64,000 nucleotides of DNA. It comes from Armigeres subalbatus (Eukaryota > Arthropoda > Insecta > Diptera > Culicidae). A program made the position numbers and the translations under genes. How positions within the stretch are numbered: the stretch's first letter is position 1; every line of letters begins with the position of its first letter. Location: the NCBI RefSeq assembly GCF_024139115.2, contig NC_085141.1, positions 407,427,612 to 407,491,611 of the forward strand, written 5' to 3'. A model generated the notes under the pieces. It saw only the letters and a program-made list of their open reading frames with translations. It ran no database searches and was not told where the DNA came from. Shown one piece after another: positions 33,792 to 45,273 of this stretch.

Positions 33792-33837
33792 CTTAAACAC
33801 TTGTCGACAAAGAAAGTTTTCCTTAACAGGCAACAAT
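33792..33837 (-). CDS. Cbp53E: Calbindin-32 (Cbp53E-like) exon, after EF-hand 4
   Basis: A 46-bp exon read on the minus strand from 33837. It follows an acceptor ATTTTTGCAG and ends before donor GTAAGAG (33791 downwards). The first base completes the split Lys codon left by the preceding exon (two bases at 35011-35012), and the next 15 codons read LLPVKENFLCRQVFK, the conserved linker between EF-hands 4 and 5 in calbindin-32. The reading frame is maintained across the join. The downstream exons for EF-hands 5 and 6 are not in the window, so the next intron exceeds 33 kb. Confidence 0.9.
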
Positions 33838-35010
33838 CTGCAAAAATATAGAAAACAAAGATTAAACAACATTCTGGACGCTTGGTATGTATATTAAAAA
33901 CGCATTTTTTTATTAAAAAAACGTTGTTGCTCAGCGTTAACAATGAATTTGTTCACTTTTTTTTAAATTCTTCGTAGATCCTTATATAAAAAGTCCAAAA
34001 TTCAGCCATTTTTATATTTATGGTAGTGCATCAAAAGATTTTAAGCTTTTTTATACTTTATACATGGAATTGTATTCTAATTCAAAGTTCAAAAACTGGC
34101 GAACAATAATATGTCCTTATTCCATCATAGGTGGGTGCATTTTCTGACTACTTAGTTGAACAGCGAAACTTCTAATAGACTCTCCGTTAAGCGTGTTGAC
34201 CTTCACAGAATCCAATCTTCACTCAGTGCAGCTCCACCAAAAGTTCAACGAGAAAAGATGATCCCCCAACCACATTCCCAGAAGTGTCAACAGTTTCTAA
34301 TATCTCGACTAATGCTGCTAATTTAGCGAACACGTTAATTTAATGGACATCAATCTTGTCGTCTCCTTCGTCACGCCAAACAAGCAGCAGGGACTCGGTT
34401 TCCGGGACCTGCTGCCCCACTATGTGAAGGACAAAGTGCCGTAATAAAGTTATCATAACTCACTGGGTCCGCTTCTGCACCCTCCTTCACTCTCTGGGGC
34501 GACAATATTTCACATTCCAGTGGAAACAGTCAGCAACCGGTGGTATGCTGGGGAGGAGAGTTTGAAACATTTCTAGTGGTTTCACATGAATGGTACTTTC
34601 GCACCAGGCAAAGAGCCACATAAATTTAATCACACGTCCAATTGGGATGCTCACCACACCAGTCTTTACCGCATTCGATTGAAGTGGTGGCGTGATTTTT
34701 TCGCATACCCACCAAAAAAATTCAATCACATCGGTTGCCAAAATGCTCTTACACGAGTCATTGAAAATGTTTATTGAAAATAAAGTTCAAAAATCGATAC
34801 GAAAATTTATATCGAAATGTATTGACGATGTTAGTTTTCAATTAATTGAATGAAAATTATCTGTTGAATCGGAAATTCCTAAACTTTTTAATGCCTAGGG
34901 ACAGTAACGATTGGTTTACTTATAACATAACAAATTGAAATGTGTCTTCAACAAATAACCGTGATTGCACAGTGTAATTGGCCCATCCACTTCGGGCGTG
35001 ATGTACTTAC
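33838..35010 (-). other. Calbindin-32 intron
   Basis: Intron of 1173 bp with canonical GT (35010-35009) and AG (33839-33838) ends on the minus strand. No repeat family recognised inside. Confidence 0.75.
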
Positions 35011-35066
35011 TTGGCCATTTCGGAGAGCTGCAACCGACCGTCCTTGTTGGCGTCGAATACCCGAAG
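35011..35066 (-). CDS. Cbp53E: Calbindin-32 (Cbp53E-like) exon, EF-hand 4
   Basis: 56-bp exon. On the minus strand an acceptor TTTTCCCGCAG precedes CTTCGG at 35066, and the exon ends at 35011 before donor GTAAGT. It encodes LRVFDANKDGRLQLSEMA plus two bases of a Lys codon. The loop DANKDGRLQLSE has Asp, Asn, Asp at positions 1, 3, 5 and Glu at 12, a canonical calcium-binding EF-hand. The protein is a cytosolic calcium buffer or sensor expressed mainly in neurons and muscle in flies (established for the family). The phase-2 end matches the phase of the next exon. Confidence 0.93.
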
Positions 35067-35176
35067 CTGCGGGAAAACGTGAGCAGAAATCAAAATTAAA
35101 CGTGTGAATTCGCACTCTATGAAATAAAAAAAACAGCAAAGCGAGAGAATTGGATGATTGTTACAGAAGTCATTAC

Positions 35177-35260
35177 CATTGTGTCGGTGTACTCAATTAA
35201 TTTATCCTCTGACACGTCGTTTATCTTCTTGGCTTCCTTCAGTAGGTCCCGGAGGAAATT
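35177..35260 (-). CDS. Cbp53E: Calbindin-32 (Cbp53E-like) exon, between EF-hands 3 and 4
   Basis: 84-bp exon, 28 codons, read from 35260. Acceptor CCACCCACAG precedes AATTTC; donor GTAATG follows at 35176. It encodes NFLRDLLKEAKKINDVSED followed by KLIEYTDTM, the exiting helix of EF-hand 3 and the entering helix of EF-hand 4. Both ends are phase 0 and join the neighbouring exons without a shift. Its upstream partner is 20 kb away at 55376. Confidence 0.93.
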
Positions 35261-37391
35261 CTGTGGGTGGGGAAAGAGTGATAGAATGAGTCTAACGAAG
35301 TGTGTTTTGTACGATGGAACGTAAATTTCACACGGTGCTTCAGAAACCGCAAAGCTTTCATCAACGAAAGCCGCGCGCTGTCGATTCGGTGAATGACGAC
35401 TGGATGAGGGAGAGTTTCCGTTCCGAGCGAACGGCTACACTGGGTCATTGACTTTAATCGATGGGTAGGAATGTTTTGTCAGTATGTCATGACATCTCGA
35501 GGGTGCAAAATAACAAAAGAAGTTAATCTATTTTCCGATGTCTGTTGTTATTTATTAAAAAAAAAATACATCTCTCTACAGAAGTTTTGTATTAAAACAT
35601 AAAAAAAATCCCAACAAACATTTGTGTTGCATGTGCATATATGATCAAAAATAGTTTTCTGTAGCTTAGAAAACTAGCTTATTCAGCTTGAATCGTTTAT
35701 TGAGATGTTGGGACTTCTGTGGATGTTGCGATCGCTAGATCTTCATAAATTTAATTTGAAGACCTTCATGATTCATAAGCAGAACATGTTTCACTATTGA
35801 ATTTTTTTATTGCTACGTAAACAGTTTAAAAAATCAAATGCTAGTAATCGGAATGACGATTTTTTCTTATCGAGTATGATTCCTATGAGAATTGGTGAAA
35901 GGAGGTGCTTATGACACTTCCCCGACGTAAGGTTTGCGGTTCAACCAAAAAGTGTTTATTTTCTAATTTGTTGTGTTCTGTGTTCTTAATGTGTTCTTAT
36001 AAAGTATTGAAGTGCCTTTAAATTCGATCCTCGGAAACCTCAGACTAGATTTGCAGGAAACCGGTGAGGAAGTTCCTTTTATTTTTTCTTACACGCCGTT
36101 CCCGCCATTTGAATGAAAAGGCGTGAGCAGTATACTTCCGTCATACGTATATTTGTCCCATGTTTGCTGTGATTCCCTATGTACATGGGACAGTTATGCG
36201 TATAACGGCATAATAATGTGCTTTATATTGCTCGTAGAAATTGGGGAGTTTTTGCAACAGAATAATATTTGCATCTGTAGTAACTATTTATTATTTTTAA
36301 TTTTTTAAATATATTTGACACTCTGCATTTTTACCATCGGGTTATTCTATCAATTTTTCTTCATATCAGCTTCCTTTATGACGCGACGTAAGTTTCCTTC
36401 AGATAAACTGAAAGCCATGATTGATTGTCAATCCACCACTGCAACTAGCATGGCGTACGGTTCTGTGTACGAATAGTGTCGAACGCGAATGGATGCAGTT
36501 TTCCATTAAGTTTTTGTTGTACGTTTTTAGTCTAGTTTTATTTATTTTTTCTATTTTTCGGGTTTATCGTAACTGATATCCAGTAATTATTATAGCTAGA
36601 TTCCTGGAAGATGGAATACTGTTGAAATGTGACAAAAAATGAGAGGAAATTGTGTTGAAAGACGATGGAGACCATGAAACGAATCTCTTTGTTCATCAAA
36701 TGACTGACGGATCGAACCCAAGGAAGTATTTTTCCAGTTTTATTTGTATATTGTTGAATTTTATTTTTGTTGTATTGAATCTTGAGTATTGGCATAATGG
36801 AACGATGGTTTACTGGATGCTGGGTTTATTTAGGATATTTTGGATGTAAAATTATGCGTTTATAGGCATTTGCTACAAACAGATCTTTGGAATTCTGACC
36901 ATGCTAAACTTTTTTTTAAGATCAACTATATCAGATAATAACCAGTGGGCACAAATTTTGCTTCAATAATCTTTGGTTTCTAGGACAGTCTACCATGCGA
37001 ATGGAGTGGAAGATTGGAAAGAATATTCAAATTTAAAGAATACTCACAAACTACGTACGCCTAACGTATAACAACCGATTCAATATTTTATGATGTATGA
37101 AGTTGAAAAAAGCCAATATCTGTGTTGCGTGATTAATAGATTTTCCCTGATTAAATTTTGTAACTCTTCTGTTCCTCGCAGGTCTCAAATCATTGTTCAA
37201 TTCAAATCTTCTCACGTTTACCACGCATGAGGCACAGCGACATTTTGACTTCGGTTAGTAAGTTAATTCAATTAAAAAAAAATTCAGAAGTTGGATGGAG
37301 CTGGTTCAAAACAATCTTCGTAATAAGTTGCTTTTTTGAATGGATGTGCAAGGCGTATAGGCCTATTGGCAATATCTGTCCTTTGAGTTTG

Positions 37392-37530
37392 AGCCAGTGG
37401 CGTAGCCACGGGGGTGGTTTTGGGTATAAAACCCCCCCCAGAGACAACATTTTTGGAAGAAATTTTTTTTTCGAAAAAAAAAATGTTCAGAAAACCCCCC
37501 CCAGAAAAATTTTCTGGCTACGCCACTGGT
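37392..37530. mobile_element. MITE, CAGTGGCGTAGCCA termini
   Basis: 139 bp. Left CCAGTGGCGTAGCCACGGGG and right TTTCTGGCTACGCCACTGG are inverted; the middle pairs through CCCCCCC/GGG and AAATTTTTTTTTCGAAAAAA. It is related to 32780-32894. This terminus is widespread in arthropod genomes, but I cannot assign a superfamily with confidence. Confidence 0.85.
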
Positions 37531-38017
37531 TTGAGCTTTATATATTTTCTCATTCTGTCACTAATAAAGATGTTAGTGGCCTCATTTGTGCTGTGATTGC
37601 ATATTTGGGGTATTTCATTATTAAACATTTATTTTATATGTAAAATTTATTAAGTGAATACAATACTAAAAAAATAAAAAAAAAAGTCTTAAAATATCAA
37701 GCACTGGAGTATAAGAGATATGTGGGCAACTTTCTTTGTAAAAGACATGCTTCGTTTATTCCTTTTCGACGGTTTTTCACAACATCTGTGGACTTTTTAT
37801 GTACATTTCATACACATAGTATTTTTTTCTGGTAAATAGAATAAAATATAAAAAAATAATCCGGTCTTCAACATGCTACTCTTCTTTCTCACTTAAAAAA
37901 ATCATTGAATAGTTCGTCATTATAGATGACGACGTATGTTAGCATTAATATCCTGGTCGAAATAATTAAAAGCATGGTTTTCTTATCTTATTAAGGTTGC
38001 ATGGATCGTATCACTTA

Positions 38018-38330
38018 CCAAGGTGAATCCTGATCCGCGTAACTACTTATCCCGCCCACTTACAAAAATCCCTCCTGTGGCAACTGTGGAGATGCAGAGG
38101 TGATCTCGGTCTCTAGTAACTACAGGTGTCACACAAACTATTCCTTTCCTTTCCAGATGACCGTAAGGACGTGGCCGGCACCGTTATTGATCCTTTAATT
38201 ACTGAACTCTCGATCTGTGCACATTGATGTTGGAAAGCTAATCCTAAGCCCCAACTATTGGTTCCCTATGCAATTTCGATTGTTCTGGTCAATCACGGAG
38301 TAGCAACTACGAATTGTGCGGTCATCAAGT
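38018..38330 (+). repeat. Dispersed repeat, GATGACCGTAAGGACGTGG family
   Basis: 158-330 of this block matches 63187-63370 (GACGTGGCCRGCRCCGTTATT, CTGTGCACATTGA, ATTGGTTCCCT, GTAGCAACTACGAA). Its first part (ACTTACCAAGGTG, GAGATGCAGAG) also matches 51225-51305. Likely the end of an unidentified transposon. Confidence 0.75.
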
Positions 38331-38879
38331 TCAAGTTCAATTTCAAGTTCGAGTTTAATTCCTAGGAAAATTGTCATGATTTATCCGAGATATTTTTATT
38401 TGATTTCACCAGGAAAATTCCATTTCTGCGAACTCGGCCTGCTTCTTAGTTTGGTATTCTATTAGCATTTCCCCAGTTATTAATTGAAATGTACATCTGT
38501 ACATCGTCCTGTAACATAGTTAAAACAGTCCGATCCTTGGTTTTGCGGTATTTCTTGGATGACAACGAACCTTTACCGCTGACACATTCTATTCTACGCA
38601 TTTAAATTCGTTCGATTTTTCTTTAGTTCCTCGTGTTCCTATTGTATACCTTCAAAAGGGCATGTATCATATTTAAAATAATCCGATTGATATTTAGTTA
38701 CGCGTGTAGGTCTTAAGGCCTAATTCCAGGGATTTCTTTGATGACCGAGAACCTCTCCTGTTGACACATTCTATTCTGCACACCGAAAGGGGAATGGACC
38801 AATTTGAAAAAGTCTTACTTCTTTACTCGTGTAGACCTGAAGGCCTTACTCCACGGATTTCTTGGCTGGGCAAGTTTTT

Positions 38880-38915
38880 GTAGGACAAAAGGTCAAAGGT
38901 CAAGAAGTCGAACGA
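38880..38915 (+). repeat. Short flank of an AGGTCAAARGTCGAA minisatellite
   Basis: GACAAAAGGTCAAAGGTCAA continues the array at 42831-43100, from which it is separated by the TIR element and RTE insertion. Confidence 0.75.
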
Positions 38916-39458
38916 CCCAAGTAGCACACGCAACATCTTCCAAAAAGCACCTTGTTTCTATTCAGTCAAATGCTGGGTAAAGCGTACCATTGGTACTTCG
39001 CGTACCTGAAGGAATAAAATAGACCCCATCTCGCGGTCCTTAGCCTCTTACCCAGCAACTCCTATCCCTACCTCCCGCGGTGCTGGCCGGGATACGAGCA
39101 ACCTTAGGGAAGCTCGGGTAACCAACCCCGGTGGGAACTATGGTCGTATGCTGACACGGAAGGGGGGGTTTGCCCCTCTCCGGAGGTGCAAATCTTATTG
39201 AGCATCTGTTCTGCATGTCACGATCGCCTCACAACAGCGCCTGTTCTCCATGTTAGGGTGGCTGACCATCGTCCGAGTGCCAGCGAGGGACTCTATGAAA
39301 CTGTGCACCATGGTCCACCGGAAATAAGGAGGAATGGTCCTCCGGAAATTTAGGGGTTTGGTGTCAGGCCCTGCAAGCCAGCCTTTAAAAAACATCCGCC
39401 ACGAACAATCAACAAGAGAGTACGGACCGGAGCCATCGGCGAAGACCACTGCGACGAA

Positions 39459-40551
39459 AAGGGACTAGCGATTGGAAACTCGGTTCGTGGAACTGCAAAT
39501 CTCTCAACTTCATCGGGAGCACACGCATACTCGCCGAAGTGCATCGTAGCGCTGCAGGAGGTTTGTTGGAAGGGATCAATGGTGCGAACGTTTAGAGGTA
39601 ATCATACCATCTACCAGAGCTGCGGCAACACACACGAGCTGGGAACAGCTTTCATAGTGATGGGCGATATGCAAAGGCGCGTGATCGGGTGGTGGCCGAT
39701 CAATGAAAGAATGTGCAGGTTGAGGATCAAAGGCCGGTTCTTCAACTTCAGCATAATCAACGTCCATAGCCCACACTCCGGAAGCACTGATGATGATAAG
39801 GACGCATTCTACGCGCAGCTGGAACGTGAGTACGACAGCTGCCCAAGCCACGACGTCAAAATCATCATAGGAGATTTGAACGCTCAGGTTGGCCAAGAGG
39901 AGGAGTTTAGACCGACTATTGGAAAGTTCAGCGCTCACCGGCTGACGAACGAAAACGGCCTACGACTAATTGATTTCGCCGCCTCCAAGAATATGGCCAT
40001 TCGCAGCACCTACTTCCAACACAGCCTCCCGTATCGGTACACCTGGAGATCACCACTGCAGACAGAATCACAAATCGACCACGTTCTGATTGATGGACGG
40101 CACTTCTCCGACATTATCGACGTTAGGACATATCGTGGCGCTAACATCGACTCTGACCACTATCTGGTGATGGTTAAACTGCGCCCAAAACTATCCGTCA
40201 TCAACAATGTTCGGTACCGACGACCGCCACGGTACGACCTAGAGCGACTGAAGCAACCTGATGTCGCCACTGCATACGCGCAGCATCTCGAGGCAGCGTT
40301 GCCGGAAGAGGGTGAGCTCGATGGGGCCCCTCTTGAGGACTGCTGGAATACAGTTAAAGCAGCCATTAACGACGCAGCGGAGAACAACGTCGGGTATATG
40401 GGTCGAAGTCGACGGAACGATTGGTTCGACGAAGAGTGCAAACAGATTCTGGAGGAGAAGGACGCAGCGCGGGCGGTCGCGCTGCAGCAAGGTACCCGGC
40501 AGAACGTGGAACGTTATAGACGGAAGCGGAGACAGCAGACCCGCCTTTTCA
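39459..40551 (+). pseudogene. RTE endonuclease domain, frameshifted
   Basis: Apurinic-type (EEP family) endonuclease that nicks target DNA for reverse transcription. The beginning (WKLGSWNCKSLNFIGSTRIL at about 39465-39535) and the next motif (VALQEVCWKGSM from about 39546) are in different frames, with several expected residues missing between, so there is a deletion near 39541. Downstream, in one frame from 39546, are FFNFSIINVHSPHSG, GDLNAQVG (39870), SQIDHVLIDG and SDHYLVMVKL, the conserved Asn/Asp/His signature. The frame changes at about 40551 (one base lost after RLFR), where the coding continues in another phase. Confidence 0.88.
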
Positions 40552-42369
40552 GGAGAAGAAACGCCGCCTGGAAGAAGCGGAGTGCGAGGAGATGGAACAG
40601 CTGTGCCGTTCTCAAGAAACACGCAAGTTCTACCAGAAGCTCAACGCATCCCGCAAAGGCTTCGTGCCGCGAGCCGAAATGTGCCGGGATAAGGATGGGA
40701 GCATCTTGACGGACGAACGTGTGGTGATCGAAAGGTGGAAGCAGCACTACGAGGAACATCTGAATGGCGCTGAGAGTACAGGCAGTGAAAGTCAAGGCAG
40801 CGGAAGAGATGACTACGTCAGTTCAGCGGACGATGGAAGCCAACCAGCCCCCACCTTGAGGGAAGTTAAGGATGCCATTCAACAGCTAAAGACCAACAAA
40901 GCCGCTGGTAAGGATGGTATCGGAGCTGAGCTCATCAAGATGGGCCCGGAAAAGCTGGCCACTTGCCTGCACAAACTGATAGTCAGAATCTGGGAAACCG
41001 AACAGCTACCGGAGGAGTGGAAGGAAGGGGTTATTTGCCCCATTTACAAGAAAGGCGACAAACTGGAGTGTGAGAACTTTCGAGCGATCACCATCCTTAA
41101 TGCCGCCTACAAAGTGATATCCCAGATCATCTTCCGTCGTCTGTCACCATTAGTGAACGAGTTTGTGGGAAGTTATCAAGCCGGCTTCGTTGACGGCCGC
41201 TCGACAACGGACCAGATCTTTACTGTACGGCAAATCCTTCAAAATGCCGTGAATACCAGGTCCCAACGCACCATCTGTTCGTTGATTTCAAGGCGGCATA
41301 CGACAGTATAGACCGCGTAGAGCTATGGAAAATTATGGACGAGAACAGCTTCCCTGGGAAGCTTACCAGACTGATCAAAGCAACGGTGGATGGTGTGCAA
41401 AACTGTGTGAAGATTTCGGGCGAACACTCCAGTTCGTTCGAATCGCGCCGGGGACTAAGACAAGGTGATGGACTTTCGTGCCTGTTGTTCAACATTGCGC
41501 TAGAAGGTGTTATGCGGAGAGCCGGGTGTAACAGCCGGGGTACGATTTTCAACAGATCCAGTCAATTTATTTGCTACGCGGATGACATGGACATTGTCGG
41601 CCGAACATTTGCAAAGGTGGCAGAACTGTACACCCGCCTGAAACGTGAAGCAACAAAAGTTGGACTGGTGGTGAATGCGTCAAAGACAAAGTACATGCTT
41701 GTGGGCGGAACCGAGCGCGACAGGGCCCGCCTGGGAAGCAGTGTTACGATAGACGGGGATACCTTCGAGGTGGTCGAGGAATTCGTCTACCTCGGATCCT
41801 TGCTAACGGCTGACAACAACGTTAGTCGTGAAATACGAAGGCGCATCATCTGTGGAAGTCGGGCCTACTACGGGCTCCAGAAGAAACTACGGTCAAAAAA
41901 GATTCGTCACCGCACCAAATGTGTCATGTACAAGACGGCAATAAGACCGGTTGTACTCTACGGACATGAAACATGGACTACGCTTGAGGAGGACTTGCAA
42001 ACACTCGAAGTATTCGAGAGACGGGGATTTAGAACCATCTTTGGTGGTGTGCAAGAAGACGGTGTGTGGCGGCGAAGAATGAACCATGAGCTCGCCCAAC
42101 TCTACGGCGAACCCAGTATCCAGAAGGTAGCTAAAGCCGGAAGGGTACGATGGGCAGGACATGTTGCAAGAATGCCGGACAGCAACCCTGCAAAGATGGT
42201 GTTCGCTTCCGATCCGGCAGGTACGAGACGGCGTGGAGCGCAGCGAGCGAGATGGGCAGACCAGGTGCAGAACGACTTGGCGAGCGTGGGGCGTATCCGA
42301 GGATGGAGAGATGCGGCCTCGAACCGTGCATTGTGGCGTCAAATTGTTGATTCAGTGTTATCTGTTTAG
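40552..42369 (+). pseudogene. RTE reverse transcriptase domain, frameshifted
   Basis: Reverse transcriptase for target-primed insertion. From 40552 the frame carries EEMEQLCRSQETRKFYQKL, then VICPIYKKGDKLECENFRAI. At about 41241 one base is missing, and the rest (FVDFKAAYDSIDR, motif A; RGLRQGDGLSCLLF, motif B; FICYADDMDIVG, motif C with intact catalytic Asp pair at about 41580-41585) follows in another frame to the stop at 42367. The C-terminal part (RVRWAGHVARMPDSNPAKM and a Trp/Arg-rich end) is typical of the RTE clade. The catalytic residues are kept, so loss of function comes from the frame breaks. Confidence 0.9.
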
Positions 42370-42830
42370 ATGTTAACTAAATAAATGAAATGAATTCTAT
42401 TCAGTTTCATTAAATGCATTGGAAAAACATCAAAGCACGAAAAAGTTGCATCAAGATGTCAAAAACGTTCGAGTTGTGCTCAATGTTTCATTAACATTGC
42501 AATGCAGTACGTGTTTGACATTTGGAAACATACAACCAAAGAGTACTGCACTTTATGTTGCAAACACGAAACAAAATCATCAAGTTGCATATTTTTTTTT
42601 ATCATGTAACTTCAATGCGTCTTTCAAAATTTATTTGTTTGTTTAAATTAAATTAAATTGTTGTTGCAGATAAGTTGAGTGTGTCTTCATGTTTCCGTAG
42701 GCTCCACCTCTTGCGCTTTTTAGATTGCAAGAGAGTTATGTTTGATGGCACATACGCAAAGATTGTTTCTTTCCGAATAGTTGCAACACAGTGAAATGTT
42801 CAGTAGTGAAACAAGTTGTGCTGCTTGGGG

Positions 42831-43104
42831 ACAAAACGTCGAAGGTCCAAAGGTAAAAAGGGCAAAAGGTCGAAAGGTCAGAACAAAAAATCTGATTAAA
42901 AAGGTCGAAGGATAGAAGATCGAAGAAAAAAAGAAAAGGCCGAAAGGTCGAAAGAACAATATCGGTTATAGGACAAAACGTCGAAGGTCAAAATCACAAA
43001 GTCGAAGGTCAAAAGATCGAAGGTCAAAAGATCGAAGGTCAAAAGTCATACCAAAAGTCGAAATCACAAAAAAAAATAGGCAAAACGTCGAGTGTTAATC
43101 AACC
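42831..43104 (+). repeat. AAGGTCGAAA-type minisatellite
   Basis: Imperfect units of GACAAAACGTCGAAGGTCAA and AAGATCGAAGGTC. The complementary array is at 46195-46260. Confidence 0.88.
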
Positions 43105-43574
43105 ATTTTTTTGCACTTTCATGTATATTTGTATTTCATATTTCTTTGTTAAATTTTTTCTTGTTTTAATCATAGGGCTTTCGAGTTTCGCATATTCACC
43201 TGATAATAGTTCATTTTTGATTTTTTTTCCTTCTTTTAAACATGGGTAGTTCTTTCGAGTTTCGCATATTTATATTTATTGGTATTTTGCCTGAAAATAT
43301 ATCATTCTAGAATTTTCCTTTTGTTAAAACATTCTTCAGAGGTATATTGTTAAATTTTCATCGAAGTGTTGCTAGGCTTTATTCACTAGAATTTCAAATC
43401 CTGAAACAAGTTCTTCACTCATTTTCATCAAAATGATCATTCGAAAAATATCATTTTAGGAATAACATGCCATCTTTTAATGATGGTAATAATTTTAATT
43501 TTAGGTGTGTAAAAGACGATACATTTTAATGGGAGTATAATTTGTTTTGAAGTGAATATACACATATATAATAA

Positions 43575-43775
43575 ATCTATTGACGTAGAATCACGTCGGT
43601 TCTTTCTATATTGGGGTACGTTTTGCGATTGCGAAAATCGGAGACCGTCACGAAAATATGATAGACTTTGAACGTTAATATCTCAGCCATTTCTCGAAAG
43701 ATTGAAAATTGGCAAACAGTTTAGAAATAATAAAACAACCAATCCCGTGCATGCATCACAAGCACGGAAATCAAA
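43575..43775 (+). repeat. Dispersed repeat (GACGTAGAANNACGTC family), copy 1
   Basis: Matches 53835-53975 over about 140 bp (ATATTGGGGTACRTTTTGCG, CGTCACGAAAATATGATAGA, CGTTAATATCTCAG) and continues with AATCCCGTGCAT..ATCACAAGCACGG, also seen near 58608. The copies suggest an unnamed transposon family. Confidence 0.8.
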
Positions 43776-44029
43776 ATCAAGCAACTTACGGATTTGGATC
43801 TAATCCTCATTTCGAACAATATTTTACGCAGAGCGTACACAGCGGATCGGACACAACAGCACGAAAGCGCTGGTAGCATTTCCAACGGAAAACCATCACA
43901 TGGTCGTCGGCGACGGTGGTCGTCATTCAACCTCAACGAACCAGATTGATTACAAAAACGTCAGCTGTTGCTATCCCGCGCGATGCAGTGGCTTCCAAAT
44001 GGTGGAGTCTCATCGAAAAGTAATTTCGT

Positions 44030-44085
44030 CCCGAGCAGGAGCGAAGACCTCGATTACAGAAATTGGTATGAATTCCCGACTAGAA
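44030..44085 (+). repeat. Terminus of a CGAGCAGGAG element
   Basis: CCCGAGCAGGAGCGAAGACC then TACAGAAATTGGTATGAA matches the inverted right end of 5697-5982. Confidence 0.65.
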
Positions 44086-44689
44086 GGTCATATCAAAATT
44101 ATATCATCCTATGTTATTATGTTACACTAAATTTTTATAACAAAATTTGTTAGAAACATGGTGCAGGATGTTGTTAAAATATCTAAATTTCTATCAAAAA
44201 CTACACTACTGAAAACAAAAAACTATCAAATTTTGTTACAATTTTATCATAAAAATAACATATTTTGTTAGAAATTTATAACAGAATCAGATACAAAATA
44301 TATTGTTTCTGTGCAGTTGGAATTTTTACAGGTCGTGATAGGTCGTGATAGGTCTCCAGATTGTGAGCAAGAATCATAGTTTTTTGTTTTTGTTTGAACA
44401 AGAATATTTTTCGAGCACATGAAACTAACAACATTACAAATAAGGCAACCTTTTCAAATTATATCAGCGTTGTGATATCTTTGACTGGGAGACTTTACTA
44501 CATCTATTTTAATTGCCTACTATTGGGCAATTCTGTGTTAAGCATTTTTCAAATCATATTATGATATAATCCTGTTACAGCATTTGAAAGATAATGGCTA
44601 CTGAGAACAAAATTGTATCAAAATAAGTTATAAATATCGCAATATGTTAAAATTGTGTTCAATTTTTGTTATGCTCTTCTAGTAGGTTA

Positions 44690-45273
44690 GCCTTGCATAA
44701 GAGGTAAAATGGGGCTCTCCTTAGCCGTGCGGTAAGACGCGCGGCTACAAAGCAAGACCATGCTGAGGGTGGCTGGGTTCGATTCCCGGTGCCGGTCTAG
44801 GCAATTTTCGGATTGGAAATTGTTTCGACTTCCCTGGGCATAAAAAGTATCATCGTGTTAGCCTCATGATATACGAATGCAAAAATGGTAAACTGGCTTA
44901 GAAACCTCGCAGTTAATAACTGTGGAAGTGCTTAATGAACACTAAGCTGCGAGGCGGCTCTGTCCCAGCGTGGGGATGTAATGCCAATAAGAAGAAGAAG
45001 AAGAAGAGGTCAAATACCAAAAATCAATAACTCAAACTTGTATGCAGAATACTTGAGGCATGACATGCTTAGGTATTTCAATACCAAACAAATAATAATT
45101 GATTATGCATTTGGTTATGCAAAAAATGGTTTTCGTACGGCCGAGTTGCCGAATAATATGCAATTAATTGTATTGAAATATAATTTAATAACAGAGTATG
45201 TTATGGCTCAAGTATTGTGCATATTAGTTTTTGGTATTATTTCTTTGGTATTTTACCTTTTATGCAGGGCAGA
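44690..45273. mobile_element. TIR element GCATAAGAGGTAAAATACC, split by a Feilai SINE
   Basis: Left CCTTGCATAAGAGGTAAAAT and right ATTTTACCTTTTATGCAGGG are inverted. The SINE is inserted about 20 bp from the left end. The interior is AT-rich with GGTATT words and no transposase. It is related to the inner part of 5697-5982. Confidence 0.7.
44711..45003 (+). mobile_element. Feilai SINE, full length with target-site duplication
   Basis: Same family and orientation as 8599-8895, with A-box region TAGCCGTGCGGTAAGACGCG, B box GGTTCGATTCC and an (AAG)n tail. Flanked by AAGAGGTAAAAT (44699-44710) and AAGAGGTCAAAT (45004-45015), a 12-bp duplication with one difference. Confidence 0.92.

Larger units (their letters stand above)
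38967..42394 (+). mobile_element. Full-length RTE/JAM1-type LINE with 11-bp target-site duplication
   Basis: 3.4 kb element between perfect copies of TTCTATTCAGT (38956-38966 and 42395-42405). It starts with about 490 bp of leader, encodes endonuclease then reverse transcriptase, and ends 26 bp after the stop with a short A-rich tail TAAATAAATGAAATGAA, as RTE-type elements do. Length and domain order fit a full RTE copy. Three frame lesions are visible (about 39541, 40551, 41241), so it cannot encode one intact polyprotein. The intact duplication and well-kept motifs indicate a relatively young insertion. Confidence 0.93.
38916..42830. mobile_element. TIR element of the CCCAAGCAGCACA family, split by an RTE
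   Basis: Left end CCCAAGTAGCACACG at 38916 and right end TTGTGCTGCTTGGGG ending at 42830 are inverted. Without the inserted RTE (38967-42394 plus one duplication copy) the element is about 476 bp. Its right body (42406-42830) contains TTGTTGCAGATAAG and no open frame. It is itself inserted in a GGTCGAA minisatellite. Confidence 0.75.

Noticed and set aside
42131..42376. Several short frames overlapping the RT C-terminus
   Set aside because: Shadow frames of the RTE reverse transcriptase.
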